Below are positions 21,232 to 30,656 of a DNA stretch of 64,000 nt, piece by piece. The position numbers and the translations under genes were made by a program. The notes beneath the pieces are model-generated. The model had not been told where the DNA came from. It made no database searches and saw only the letters and a list, made by a program, of their open reading frames with translations. The first letter of the stretch is position 1, and each line of letters begins with the position of its first letter. Source of the DNA: Cylindrotheca closterium (lineage: Eukaryota > Bacillariophyta > Bacillariophyceae > Bacillariales > Bacillariaceae). Location of the stretch: NCBI GenBank assembly GCA_933822405.4, contig CAKOGP040002136.1, positions 62,001-126,000 of the forward strand. The letters are read 5' to 3'.

Positions 21232-22693
21232 ATGGACGCTTCAGCGTTACATCGCAACTCTCCTTCATCTACCTTTGAAGAAGATCATATTCTTCCCGCA
21301 CTAGAAAGACGGCGGAAAGAAGGATCACTTCGAAAATTACAGTTCTCTCATCAAGTCGGTGCCATTGATTTCTCCAGCAACGATTATCGTAAGAATAACT
21401 GCCCCTGTTGGACCGAAATTGTATCCATTTCTTATCCCCTATACATCATCTGACCTATCATTCTAGTTGGGTTGGCGCAATCACGACAGCAGTTCCAATT
21501 GGTGGAAAAAACCTTTCAAAAACAACCACAACATGTTCCTCGGTTGGGATCCACAGGATCTCGCCTCTTGACGGGAGATTCTGATTACACTCGCTCACTG
21601 GAAGACAAGCTAGCCAAATACCACAACAGTCCAGCAGCTCTACTAGCGAATAGTGGATACGATGCCAATCTAGCCGTACTGTCAACCTTAACCATGAACA
21701 ATCTGGTTCTAATGGATGAACTCTGTCACAACAGTCAACAAATGGGAATTCGATTGAGCCGAGACTGCGATGTGAAGCAGTTCCAACACAATAATGTAGA
21801 AGATTTGGAACGACTACTCAAGGAAGCTTCTCCTGGAAGACACTGTATCATTGTCGTTGAAACTGTGTACAGCATGGATGGGGATCGAGCGCCAGTGGTA
21901 GAGCTATTCGACATGGCACTGCGGTATAATGCTTGTGTCATTGTTGATGAGGCACATGCTCTAGGTGTTTTTGGAGGTGGGTGAATCGAAAATATAATTT
22001 TGTCACTATTGGAACTATGGACTAACAACATCTCTTTTTCCTTTATTGTGTGCAGAGAATGGAATGGGTGTCTTGTCCGAGTTTGGTTTGGAGAACCATC
22101 CTTCTCTGTTATGTTCCGTTCACACCTTTGGCAAAGCGGCGGGTTGCCATGGGGCGGTAATCTGTAGCTCCCAAAATGTGAAGGAGTACCTACTGAATTA
22201 TGCTCGCCCCATCATATACTCGACCGCCGTTGGACTTCATGCATTGGTGACCATCGAATGCTCCTATGAAACGATGCGGAACCACATTGGGAAACGACTT
22301 CGAAGACAGGTATACCGTGCGGTGCAACTCTTCCGAAGACTGTTGCTGGAGCAGAGTGCAAAATCAGGTAGGCAGATTCAATTGATATCGTCGATATCTC
22401 CCATTCAAGCCCTGGTGGTTCCTGGGAATCAAAATTGTTTGGATTTCTGTCAGCGTGTGGCTTATAAGACCGAAGGGAATATCAAACTTTTTCCAATACG
22501 GAGTCCCACCGTTCCAAAAGGACAGGAACGAGTTCGTGTGATTATACATGCTCACAATACCGACCAGGAGATCCAGCAACTGGTGGAACTAATGGTGTCG
22601 ACGCTGATGGGAATGACACCAGCTGATGGTCTCCTTACGTCTGGCAAATCTAATTTTTCTGCTAGACATGATGTCATGAGATCAAAGCTATAG
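21232..22693 (+). CDS. bioF: 8-amino-7-oxononanoate synthase (KAPA synthase), peroxisomal
   Basis: Exons 21232-21388, 21467-21976 and 22056-22693 splice with GT-AG borders into 434 residues. It is a PLP enzyme of the alpha-oxoamine synthase family, which condenses pimeloyl-CoA (or its ACP form) with L-alanine in the first committed biotin step. Seen motifs: DFSSNDYLGLA at the exon 1/2 junction, GSTGSRLLTG, a DEAHALG motif with Asp213 and His216 that hold the cofactor ring, and HTFGKAAGCHG with Lys249 as the Schiff-base lysine. The C-terminus is SKL, a canonical PTS1; plant and fungal KAPA synthases are also peroxisomal, so this fits biotin synthesis starting in peroxisomes. Alternatives within the family (KBL, ALAS, serine palmitoyltransferase) are less likely given the length and the SKL tail. 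Confidence 0.87.
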
Positions 22694-22811
22694 ATTGTAA
22701 AATATTTGTAACAAGACTTCTTTTCAGAGTTGCCTTCTTAGCGTGTTATGATAATGTCACAGGAGGCGTATGCTGAAGTATAGCGGTACTAGCCCTGACA
22801 TCACTATTTTA

Positions 22812-23861
22812 TTATTTCCAAAGCTGCCACCACCGTCGACGACTACTATTCTCGAACTCGTCGATGGTGACACCACCGTCTTGCTTCTTTTTGTTTTCAT
22901 ATTGACTTGAACTTAATTGTTCTTCGTTTGAAAGATTGGCAGCATCATCATCCTCCTCATCACCAGTTATTGACGCAGTAGCGTTATCAGTATTAGCATT
23001 GGATGCGTCCTCCTTGTCCTTCCCTTGTGTATCTGGTGATGGAAATAAAACTGTATTTGCAGTCTCTTGTATCATCCCCAAAGATTCGGTCATCGTCTGT
23101 AGTATCCATCCAGCCATTGACGGACTAGACTTGTCAGCGGAATTGTCGGACGGCGGTTCTTCTTTAGGTTTGTGGACATTGTTCCTTTGATGACGCCGCT
23201 GACGCACGCCGGGCCGTGGTGATGTGCTGATATCAGCAGCATTCATTCGGTCTTCTAGATCTTTGATTTGATCCTTCAATGCTTGTAGCTGTTGCAAGTC
23301 GTCCCTTTGCATGGAATCACCCGAGATCGTGTTGTTGGTAGGAGTTTCAGATTGAATTTGGTTATTATTGGTTGGTTCCATTCCATAGAGGTAATGCATC
23401 AGACCATCGTATAGATCCTCAAGGAACGAGCTAGAATTTGGTTGGGGTAGCCCACTTGAGCCTTCTACTTTTCTCTGTTCCAACATGGTAGGCTTGGCCA
23501 CAAATTCGCAATAGGCGGCAATCAACATGCCGGGAGTCAAGGCCAGCAGCAGGTTCCACTTCCACCAGTTCCCATCCATGCTTATTTCGTACCGATCTGG
23601 TCTTGAGGCAGCATTGGGATCCTTCCACAAACTTTCAATATTGGATCGTACCCAATCCAATCGGGTTTGCAGGCGCTCCGTCACCAACTCGGAATCAATC
23701 CTGTTCTCTTTTTGGATTCTATTGCCAGGAGGAGCCACACGACGAAGTCTGTCTTTGGTAGTGGATGGCAACTTTGGCTTTTTCCGCCGTCTTTTTGCGG
23801 TTGTTGAGAATAGCAATCGTTGCTGATGTTGATACTTGAGAAGCTGTTGTCTTAGCATCAT
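22812..23861 (-). CDS. Candidate mitochondrial single-span membrane protein, unknown function
   Basis: Intact 349-residue frame starting at tandem ATGs. The first ~30 residues are basic and rich in Gln, Leu and Ser without acidic residues (MMLRQQLLKYQHQQRLLFST), typical of a mitochondrial presequence. A hydrophobic segment, NLLLALTPGMLIAAYCEFVA at about residues 104-123, is the only membrane helix. After it come polar, acidic low-complexity regions with a short predicted coiled coil (around 190-210, LQQLQALKDQIKDLEDRM) and a Trp-rich end (RRWWQLWK). No domain was recognised. Its 3' end faces that of the AONS gene 118 bp away. The gene is likely real; location is inferred from the presequence. 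Confidence 0.68.
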   Translation of the reverse strand: MMLRQQLLKYQHQQRLLFSTTAKRRRKKPKLPSTTKDRLRRVAPPGNRIQKENRIDSELVTERLQTRLDWVRSNIESLWKDPNAASRPDRYEISMDGNWWKWNLLLALTPGMLIAAYCEFVAKPTMLEQRKVEGSSGLPQPNSSSFLEDLYDGLMHYLYGMEPTNNNQIQSETPTNNTISGDSMQRDDLQQLQALKDQIKDLEDRMNAADISTSPRPGVRQRRHQRNNVHKPKEEPPSDNSADKSSPSMAGWILQTMTESLGMIQETANTVLFPSPDTQGKDKEDASNANTDNATASITGDEEDDDAANLSNEEQLSSSQYENKKKQDGGVTIDEFENSSRRRWWQLWK

Positions 23862-24209
23862 CCCGTTCTATTGTTTATCTTATACGACGTATCTTTAACC
23901 AGTAGTAGACTCGTATCAACATCATTGTCATTTTCAAATTCTGCGGTTTCAGCATTTGGAGATCGTGTGACGGATGGACATGCAGGCCAGAGATGTCACT
24001 GAGACATGCATGAGGAGTCGCAATCGTATAATCAAAAGTCGCGGGCAGTCGGTTTTTGGCGATTGATGAACTTTTACGCGAGGATCCACACGATATCGAG
24101 AATATCTGAAATCAATGATTCATTCATTCCAAAAACTTCCACAGTGTGAGAAACACCAGAAGCAGATAAAAATTAGCAAAAGCAAAAGCAAAAGCAACAA
24201 TAGTACAAG
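23862..24209. other. Divergent promoter region
   Basis: About 350 bp between the starts of the mitochondrial-type gene and the coiled-coil gene. An AGCAAA run (about 24174-24197) directly precedes the plus-strand ATG. No other element recognised. Confidence 0.5.
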
Positions 24210-25304
24210 ATGAATTACGGGATACAACAAGGTGTCGTGATGGAGAACAGAGGATCTTCCATCTTCAAGAGACGAAGCAACAAGAAGCAGACGAAGGATA
24301 TTACTAGCGCTAGTACTATTAGCAGTGGTACTACCAACCACCACCACCACCACCACCAGCACACGGCATCCATCTTTCGCAAGCCACAAGAAACAAAAAA
24401 GAAGGGCTTGAAGAGACTCTTATTCTTCAGTTTCAAGTCAAAGTCGTCAAACAAGAATCATCACTCTTTGCCATCTCTTACCTGCGTCAACGAAATGACT
24501 TGGTCCATCTCCTCGGACGACTCGGAGTCGTCGTCTTGTGGGAGGAGGAAAAGTTTCTCCATCAGCTCGTGGGGTCATTTGAGCTGTAACTCGATTGTGG
24601 CGTCACCGCTCAGTGTCAAATCAGGGAACAAACGAAATGGCAGTGTGTCACCAACGTCTAGTACTAGTAGTAGCAGAAGTGGTGGAGAGGGACTTGAAAC
24701 CAACAAGAACAACAACAACAACCTGAAGGAGGAACTCGTTTCCCTACGAGCCACCCTCAACGAGTTCCAAAAGAATGAGTGTGAATATCGCAACATTTGC
24801 GATGAATATGAAGCTTTTGTTCAAGAGCAAGACGCAGAGATGGAACAAAAGAAATTGAAAATCATGCACTTGAAGCAAGTGGTAGAAATGATGGATTCCA
24901 AGAATGCCGAGGAAGCGAAAAAATGCCAGGATCTCGAACAGGACTTGTCGGATTGCCAGACTCGTTGTGCTGACCAGGAGCGCACCATCCGAGCCAAAGA
25001 TATCAAGGTAACCAAACGAGAACGAGAGCTGCAACAACAAAAACGAGTGTACACGACACTCGTCTTGCAAAGCCAAGCGGCTACTCAAAAGCTTCAAGAG
25101 ACGATCACCGCACATGAATCCCACATACGAAACCTTAAGGCTCAATTGGAGGCAGCTTCCAGACGCGAAGGGCTCCAAATACTTCAAATTGAGACATTCA
25201 ATCAAGAGCTGGAAACGGTCAGTGAACGCTATCGACTCGATTCGGCCAAGGCGGAAGAGAAATCACAAGAAAACCAACGTCGATGGACCATGTGGGAAGA
25301 GTGA
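24210..25304 (+). CDS. Coiled-coil protein of unknown function
   Basis: Intact 364-residue frame with an ATG start. The N-terminal half is Ser/Lys/Asn-rich and low-complexity, with a run of six His near residue 45 (CAC repeats at about 24340) and an Asn run just before the coil. From about residue 172 to the end it is a near-continuous heptad coiled coil (EELVSLRATLNEFQ, LEQDLSDCQTRCADQERTI, LKAQLEAASRREGLQILQI). No enzyme motif, signal peptide or membrane helix. It is likely a structural or cytoskeletal adaptor. The neighbouring HSP70 gene is convergent with it. Confidence 0.7.
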   Translation: MNYGIQQGVVMENRGSSIFKRRSNKKQTKDITSASTISSGTTNHHHHHHQHTASIFRKPQETKKKGLKRLLFFSFKSKSSNKNHHSLPSLTCVNEMTWSISSDDSESSSCGRRKSFSISSWGHLSCNSIVASPLSVKSGNKRNGSVSPTSSTSSSRSGGEGLETNKNNNNNLKEELVSLRATLNEFQKNECEYRNICDEYEAFVQEQDAEMEQKKLKIMHLKQVVEMMDSKNAEEAKKCQDLEQDLSDCQTRCADQERTIRAKDIKVTKRERELQQQKRVYTTLVLQSQAATQKLQETITAHESHIRNLKAQLEAASRREGLQILQIETFNQELETVSERYRLDSAKAEEKSQENQRRWTMWEE

Positions 25305-25499
25305 ATGATCGATTGACCGAATGATCCAATGATCACTTGATCCATTTATTCCATCCACAAGACAAAACATCGACACAAGGCGTTATCTTGAGATCCGAAT
25401 ACCTACTAGCTACCACACACAATGTATACTAGAAATCCATATATTTCACTACTGTCTACGTTTTATCAACTATATGTTAATAGTACTACCACCTAGTAT

Positions 25500-27654
25500 C
25501 TAGAGATCACTTTCAACATACTCATCATCATCATTTCCTTGTGCACCACCGGAATAGGCTTGACGCATCAAGGGGATGGCGATTTGTTCCACTTCTTTGC
25601 GTTGATCATCAAGATCGTCCTTGGATGCATCTGGATTGTCTTCCATCCAATCCAACTTTTCGTCCACAAGATCCAAGAGTTCCTTCTTGTCATCCATGGA
25701 CAAGCTCACAGTCGAATCTTCTCCATCAAGGTTGGTCTTCAAGCCGTACAAATAAGACTCCAAACCATTTCGACTTTCAATACGTTCCTTGAACAAGCGA
25801 TCTTCTTCTGCATACTCTTCGGCTTCCTCGATCATGCGTTGGATGTCTTGTTCCGACAAGCGTCCCTTGTCGGCCGTAATGGTAATCTTCTCACTCTTGC
25901 CCGTGCCCTTGTCGACCGCCGAAACTTGAAGGATCCCATTGGCGTCGACTTCAAAGGTAACTTCAATCTGCGGAACTCCACGAGGGGCAGGAGGAAGTCC
26001 AGAAAGTTCAAACTTGCCAAGTGGATGATTATCCTTGGTCATGGGACGTTCGCCTTCGTACACGTCAATGAGGACGGTGGATTGGTTGTCCGAATGAGTC
26101 GAAAAGGTTTGGGACTTTTTGGCTGGAAGGGTGGTATCTCTGGGCACAATCGTGGTGAAGACTCCTCCGACAGTTTCAATACCCTTGGACAAGGAGATTT
26201 TGTCGAGAAGCAAGAGATTCTTGACCTCATCATCGCCATTCAAAATAGCACCTTGGACAGCGGCACCATAGGCAACTGCTTCGTCGGGATTGATGGACTT
26301 GGACAACTCCTTTCCACCAAAATAGTCAGAGAGCAGCTGTTGGATCTTTGGAATACGGGTCGATCCACCGACCAACACAATTTGGTCGACATCTTCTTTG
26401 GTCAAATTCGAGCGATCTAGAACCTCCTTGACAGGACCCATGGTACGCTTGAAGAGATCGCTATTCAGTTCTTCAAATCGAGCTCGAGTCAAAGTTTCTT
26501 GGAGGTCATGTCCAGAAATGATATCGTCAACCTCCAATCGAGCCTGTGGCTGAGAGGACAAGGCACGCTTGACCCTTTCTACTTCTTTGCGAAGCTTTTG
26601 CAGAGCTCGTGTGTCTTTGGAAATGTCGACTCCTTGGGACTTTTGCATCTTCTTGATAAAGTATTGCATGACCCGTTGGTCAAAGTCCTCTCCTCCCAAA
26701 TGTGTATCTCCGTGGGAAGCCAAGACTTCAAACGAGCCATCGTCAATGTTCAATAGTGTGACATCTGCGAAGATGGAAATCGGATGTGTGAGTAAAGAAA
26801 GAAAACGCACAGAAGAAAGAAACAATTGACCGATCATCGCAGACGAGACTGAACGATGACGTACCGAATGTTCCACCACCCAAGTCAAACACGAGCACGT
26901 TTTTATCATCCATATTTTTGTTCATGCCATAGGCAATAGCTGCAGCGGTAGGTTCGTTGATAATTCGCTCAACTGTGAGACCAGCAATCCGACCAGCATC
27001 CTTGGTGGCTTGGCGCTGATCATCATTAAAGTAGGCAGGAACCGTCACGACGGCACGAGTAACGCTTTGTCCAAGATAGGCTTCCGCAGTGGCTTTCATT
27101 TTGCCAAGTACCATGGCAGAGATTTCTTCGGGAGCATACAATGATTCCTTGCCATCATTGTGATCGATTTGAATGCGAGGTTTGCCTTCCTTGTTGGGAA
27201 CAATCTTGAACGGGACCAACTTCTTGTCGGCTTGGACGCTCTTGTCGTTGTACTCACGTCCAATCAAACGCTTGACATCAAATATGGTACTTTCCGGATT
27301 GATAGTCGCCTGGTTCTTTGCTGCATCTCCAACAAATCGTTCGGTCTCTGTAAAGGCAACGTACGATGGCGTGATTCGATTTCCCTGATCATTGGCAATG
27401 ATCTCTACGTTTCCATCCGATTTGAAGACGCCCACACAAGAATAGGTCGTTCCGAGATCAATTCCAATAATGGGTCCAGAAGGATTAGCTGCATCAGATG
27501 ATTCTTCGTTGGCATGTGCCACTGGAGCGGCAAAGCAACAGATTCCAAAAAGGGCGATGAAGACGATTGATGTCCAGTGGGGATAGGTCGATTTCTTGGT
27601 GGAGCCTTTAGCTCGACGGCGACGTTTGCAGTAGGTAGCTGCACGGATACTCAT
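25500..27654 (-). CDS. BIP: ER-type HSP70 (BiP) with ESDL tail
   Basis: Exons 26865-27654 and 25500-26764, with a phase-1 GT-AG intron inside GGGTF|DVTLL, give 684 residues. The N-terminus has a basic stretch and a hydrophobic signal segment ([20 protein letters not shown]), then the nucleotide-binding domain starting [18 protein letters not shown], with [19 protein letters not shown] and [14 protein letters not shown]. The substrate-binding domain has TFSTHSDNQ and [14 protein letters not shown], and an alpha-helical lid follows. This is BiP, the ER lumenal ATP-driven chaperone for protein import and folding. The C-terminus reads EYVESDL, so the retention signal is ESDL rather than HDEL/KDEL. 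The tail is short and acidic, without the Met/Gly-rich tail of cytosolic HSP70s. Confidence 0.95.
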
Positions 27655-28107
27655 ATTTTGAAAATGCTTGTTCTTTTATAATTGCTTTGTTGGCTTGATA
27701 TGGGGTTTGGAAAAGAAGTAATCTTATTTCAAATTGTGAGCCAAAGTGGAAATGGATCGAAAGGGTCTGGTTGGCACACGACTGGATCACTCCCGTTTGA
27801 ACCAATGTACCGTCCGCACGTACCCGATACGTGAACAATTGCAACGTGGAAGAATCCAAACAATGTGTTTCAAAAAGTGCAACGTAACTACACTTTGATG
27901 CTGGTAGCCAAACATCTTGTCGTCCTCTTCACATTGCCATGTTTGAAACAATTCACTGATGGTTCAACGTATCGTCTGTGGTCGTGGCTATAGGCAGGGT
28001 CCACCATTCAAACCAACAATAGGCTAGCAGAAACTACATAATGGCTGCACCACTCGCATCATTCACACGTCTTGGGCGACACTTTCATGGTACGACATTC
28101 CTTAAAT
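27655..28107. other. Intergenic, nothing recognised
   Basis: About 450 bp upstream of the BiP gene and downstream of the methyltransferase gene. It must contain the BiP promoter; no canonical unfolded-protein-response element could be assigned by eye. Confidence 0.5.
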
Positions 28108-28998
28108 TCAGCATTCCGGCCACTGAAAGAATATGATGTTGTATCCAGGCAAATGTGTATCCCGACCATACAGTTCCTTCCAGTCCTTGTTTTGGACCAG
28201 TCGTTCGAGTTCCCAGCCCACAGATGTCGCTTGTGCAATGACATCTTGGCAAGGAACCAAATCATCATTCCATGGCAAGTCCACGCCGTGCTGTAAAAAT
28301 AAATCTTTGCATTCGTCTTCGAACAATGACACTGCAAGTCTGGACTGAGGACGATGTCCTGCCAGTTCAAAAATGGACTGATGGCCATTGGAATCCAAGT
28401 ACGCAAAGAGACCTTCTGCCAACCAATCTGTTGGCTTGTTTTCCTCCAAACCATTCTCGTATAGAGTTGACAATGCTGTCTTGGAGTCTTTTAACAGATC
28501 TAGTTCCACCGAGATCAGATCAGTGGTTGGTTGACAACCAGCTTCCGCCAAGACTTGATGTTTGATGTCGAGTAGTGACCCATCCAATTCCACTTCCAAA
28601 ACCCGACTTAAAATACCATTGCAATTTAATCGATACGGACGACCGCACATGCCAGCTCCAAGGTTCACCAGCTGACGACGATGACCAGATTCGGAAGGAC
28701 GCTTGGTATTATTACCATCTTCTTCGGAAAGATTATTGTCAGCAAAAGGACCTTGTTGCAAAAGCCAATCATCAATCACTCTAGTTCGTAATGCCAACAT
28801 GTCCCAACCAATTTGTCGCAATGGACTCGTTTCAAATTCTTGCCTAGCCTCCTGAGGCAAAAGATTATCCAATAGGATTTGCGCGGTAGGATCTTGAATG
28901 AGAGGCTTACTGCTGGGCGCATGCAGAGTTTCCAAACTTCTCCAGTAGGCAACCAAAAGCGAAGTGGATTGCACCGAATTTGACCTTAGCAATCTCAT
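28108..28998 (-). CDS. SAM-dependent methyltransferase, LCMT/COG3315 type
   Basis: Intact 296-residue single-exon frame with an ATG start. It matches the putative leucine-carboxyl-methyltransferase-like family (COG3315/TIGR00027): an N-terminal helix of the STSLLVAYWRSLE type, RTRVIDDWLL, the SAM-binding loop QLVNLGAGMCGRPYRL, ELDGSLLDIK at the acidic end of strand 2, a DWLAEGLFAYL motif after strand 4, and the C-terminal YNIIFFQW strand. The fold and SAM use are clear; the substrate (protein carboxyl group or small molecule) is not. No targeting peptide is obvious. It is divergent from the next gene, with about 230 bp between starts. Confidence 0.83.
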   Translation of the reverse strand: MRLLRSNSVQSTSLLVAYWRSLETLHAPSSKPLIQDPTAQILLDNLLPQEARQEFETSPLRQIGWDMLALRTRVIDDWLLQQGPFADNNLSEEDGNNTKRPSESGHRRQLVNLGAGMCGRPYRLNCNGILSRVLEVELDGSLLDIKHQVLAEAGCQPTTDLISVELDLLKDSKTALSTLYENGLEENKPTDWLAEGLFAYLDSNGHQSIFELAGHRPQSRLAVSLFEDECKDLFLQHGVDLPWNDDLVPCQDVIAQATSVGWELERLVQNKDWKELYGRDTHLPGYNIIFFQWPEC

Positions 28999-29232
28999 GG
29001 CTTTTTTGTTTCAGCTCCAGTGGGTAAAATTGCTTTCTTAGTGCGATGATGGTGCTATGGCGGCGATCGACCGCATACAGTATACCTGCTTCGTTCGTTG
29101 CGTCGTGTTGTGAGTCAGACAGTCGACCCATCCGACTGAAAACATCACCATCACCGTTTTACATCTTCTCCGAAGTAGGTATTCATCCATCCCTCTATCA
29201 TCCCGACTGCGCAATAGGCATTCATTGTGGCC

Positions 29233-30348
29233 ATGAAGAATCATCAGAATGGATATCGGATACATTCAGCGCTTTTCCTCGTGCTGATCTTTGGAGGAAG
29301 CGGATCTACTGCTGGGTTCCTAATGACAATAAGAGAAGAACCTCAAAGCCGCCGTCATCATGATCGAGGGTCATCATCAGCCCGCAGTCCCATTGCTACG
29401 CCTATTATACTTACTGATCACATTAGACAAAGATCCCTTGTATCTCTACAAATGGAGAATCCACTTGCGACGGAAGCAGCACTATCGGAGCAATCTAATG
29501 CCATGAAGAAACAACAACAAGATTCCCCGTTCCTTGGAGTTCTTCAGCTGATTCTCATCTCGCTTGTTTCGGCAATTCTACTGATATCCTGGGAAGAAGT
29601 GAGCATGTACCATCCTATAAGAAAATTACCTCAACAACATATCCAACAACAACAAGCAGTCTATCATTGGGGTGATTCGACGGTGAGGGGCTTGGCCTTT
29701 GGCAAAGCACAAAGAATACGACTCGACGACGATGCTGAACCACAGGATTCCCAGTATTATATTCCATCCTACAACGAAATCATGCTGGAACATCGAACGG
29801 AGCGTATTCCATCCTGGAATGATGGTACCATGACCGAAGACAAGGTGCGACAGTCGGTCGCCACCATCCAAACAACAGTGGAGTACCTTCAAGACTGCAA
29901 ACGACTGGCCAATGAGTATGACTGGGACGGCCTGACATTGGCCATCCGACAGCCCATTCTGCATCAGCAACTAGAGCAGGCATGTAACAATCTGAAACAC
30001 GCAGATGGATTCTTGTCACCCGACGCGCGAGATGAGATTGGCTTTGAATGGGCCAGCTGTGCTTGGAGGCACTGCGGAGCATTGGCTGATGCACAAGAGG
30101 CGATTGACGAACTCGACCATTTGATTGGAATATTGGAACCATTCGAATGTTTGTTCTGTATCGATATTGTGGAACGAAGTCTCTATGACATTCTGGCAGT
30201 GACGCAGAAATACCAAGATCCGTCGATTCCCGTTCCTGAGTACCAACAACTGCATCGAAAGAGTGACGTTGGGCCGGAAGGTGTAGATCAATTTGACACT
30301 GAGTATCTTGAGGCATTGCAATTCCTGAAGAAGTTTGAAAATGAATAA
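29233..30348 (+). CDS. Candidate plastid membrane protein, unknown function
   Basis: The start at the ATG at 29233 gives 371 residues (the codon at 29227 is GTG). The N-terminus has a signal peptide-like core (ALFLVLIFGGSGSTAG) followed by Phe, similar to the Ala/Gly|Phe cleavage site of diatom plastid preproteins, then a Ser/Arg-rich stretch like a transit peptide. A second hydrophobic segment, GVLQLILISLVSAILLISW (about residues 98-116), would be a thylakoid or envelope anchor. The rest is a soluble helical domain of about 230 residues with PSYNEIMLEHRTERIP and a Cys-containing stretch (FECLFCIDIVERSLYDIL). No family was recognised. Plastid location is inference. Confidence 0.65.
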   Translation: MKNHQNGYRIHSALFLVLIFGGSGSTAGFLMTIREEPQSRRHHDRGSSSARSPIATPIILTDHIRQRSLVSLQMENPLATEAALSEQSNAMKKQQQDSPFLGVLQLILISLVSAILLISWEEVSMYHPIRKLPQQHIQQQQAVYHWGDSTVRGLAFGKAQRIRLDDDAEPQDSQYYIPSYNEIMLEHRTERIPSWNDGTMTEDKVRQSVATIQTTVEYLQDCKRLANEYDWDGLTLAIRQPILHQQLEQACNNLKHADGFLSPDARDEIGFEWASCAWRHCGALADAQEAIDELDHLIGILEPFECLFCIDIVERSLYDILAVTQKYQDPSIPVPEYQQLHRKSDVGPEGVDQFDTEYLEALQFLKKFENE

Positions 30349-30656
30349 ATTATAGATCTAAAATTAGGAAATACAATAATAATATACCGTACAACATTAT
30401 CAGAATCAATGAAGTGTGCCTCGGGCTTCAGATCTTCCATCATGGTTCAAAACTATTATTTTCAAGACTAGGATTATCCAGCGAAATGGACAAAAGGTGC
30501 ATGCATATTATTGCGTGTGTTGCGTTGATTTAAGGTATAATTTACCATGGAAATCACAGCATGTCAGTTGTTCTAGCAGTCCTACAAAAGATGATTGTCT
30601 TTTTGCGTGACATTACCCTTGCATCATGTATCAGTCATCGGCACAATCTAATACAC
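30349..30656. other. Short convergent intergenic region
   Basis: About 310 bp between two converging 3' ends. AT-rich immediately after the plus-strand stop (several AATAA-like strings); nothing else. Confidence 0.5.

Noticed and set aside
25539..26420. 293-codon plus-strand frame opposite BiP
   Set aside because: Antisense frame of an HSP70 gene; such frames arise often from HSP70 codon usage and are a known source of false annotations.
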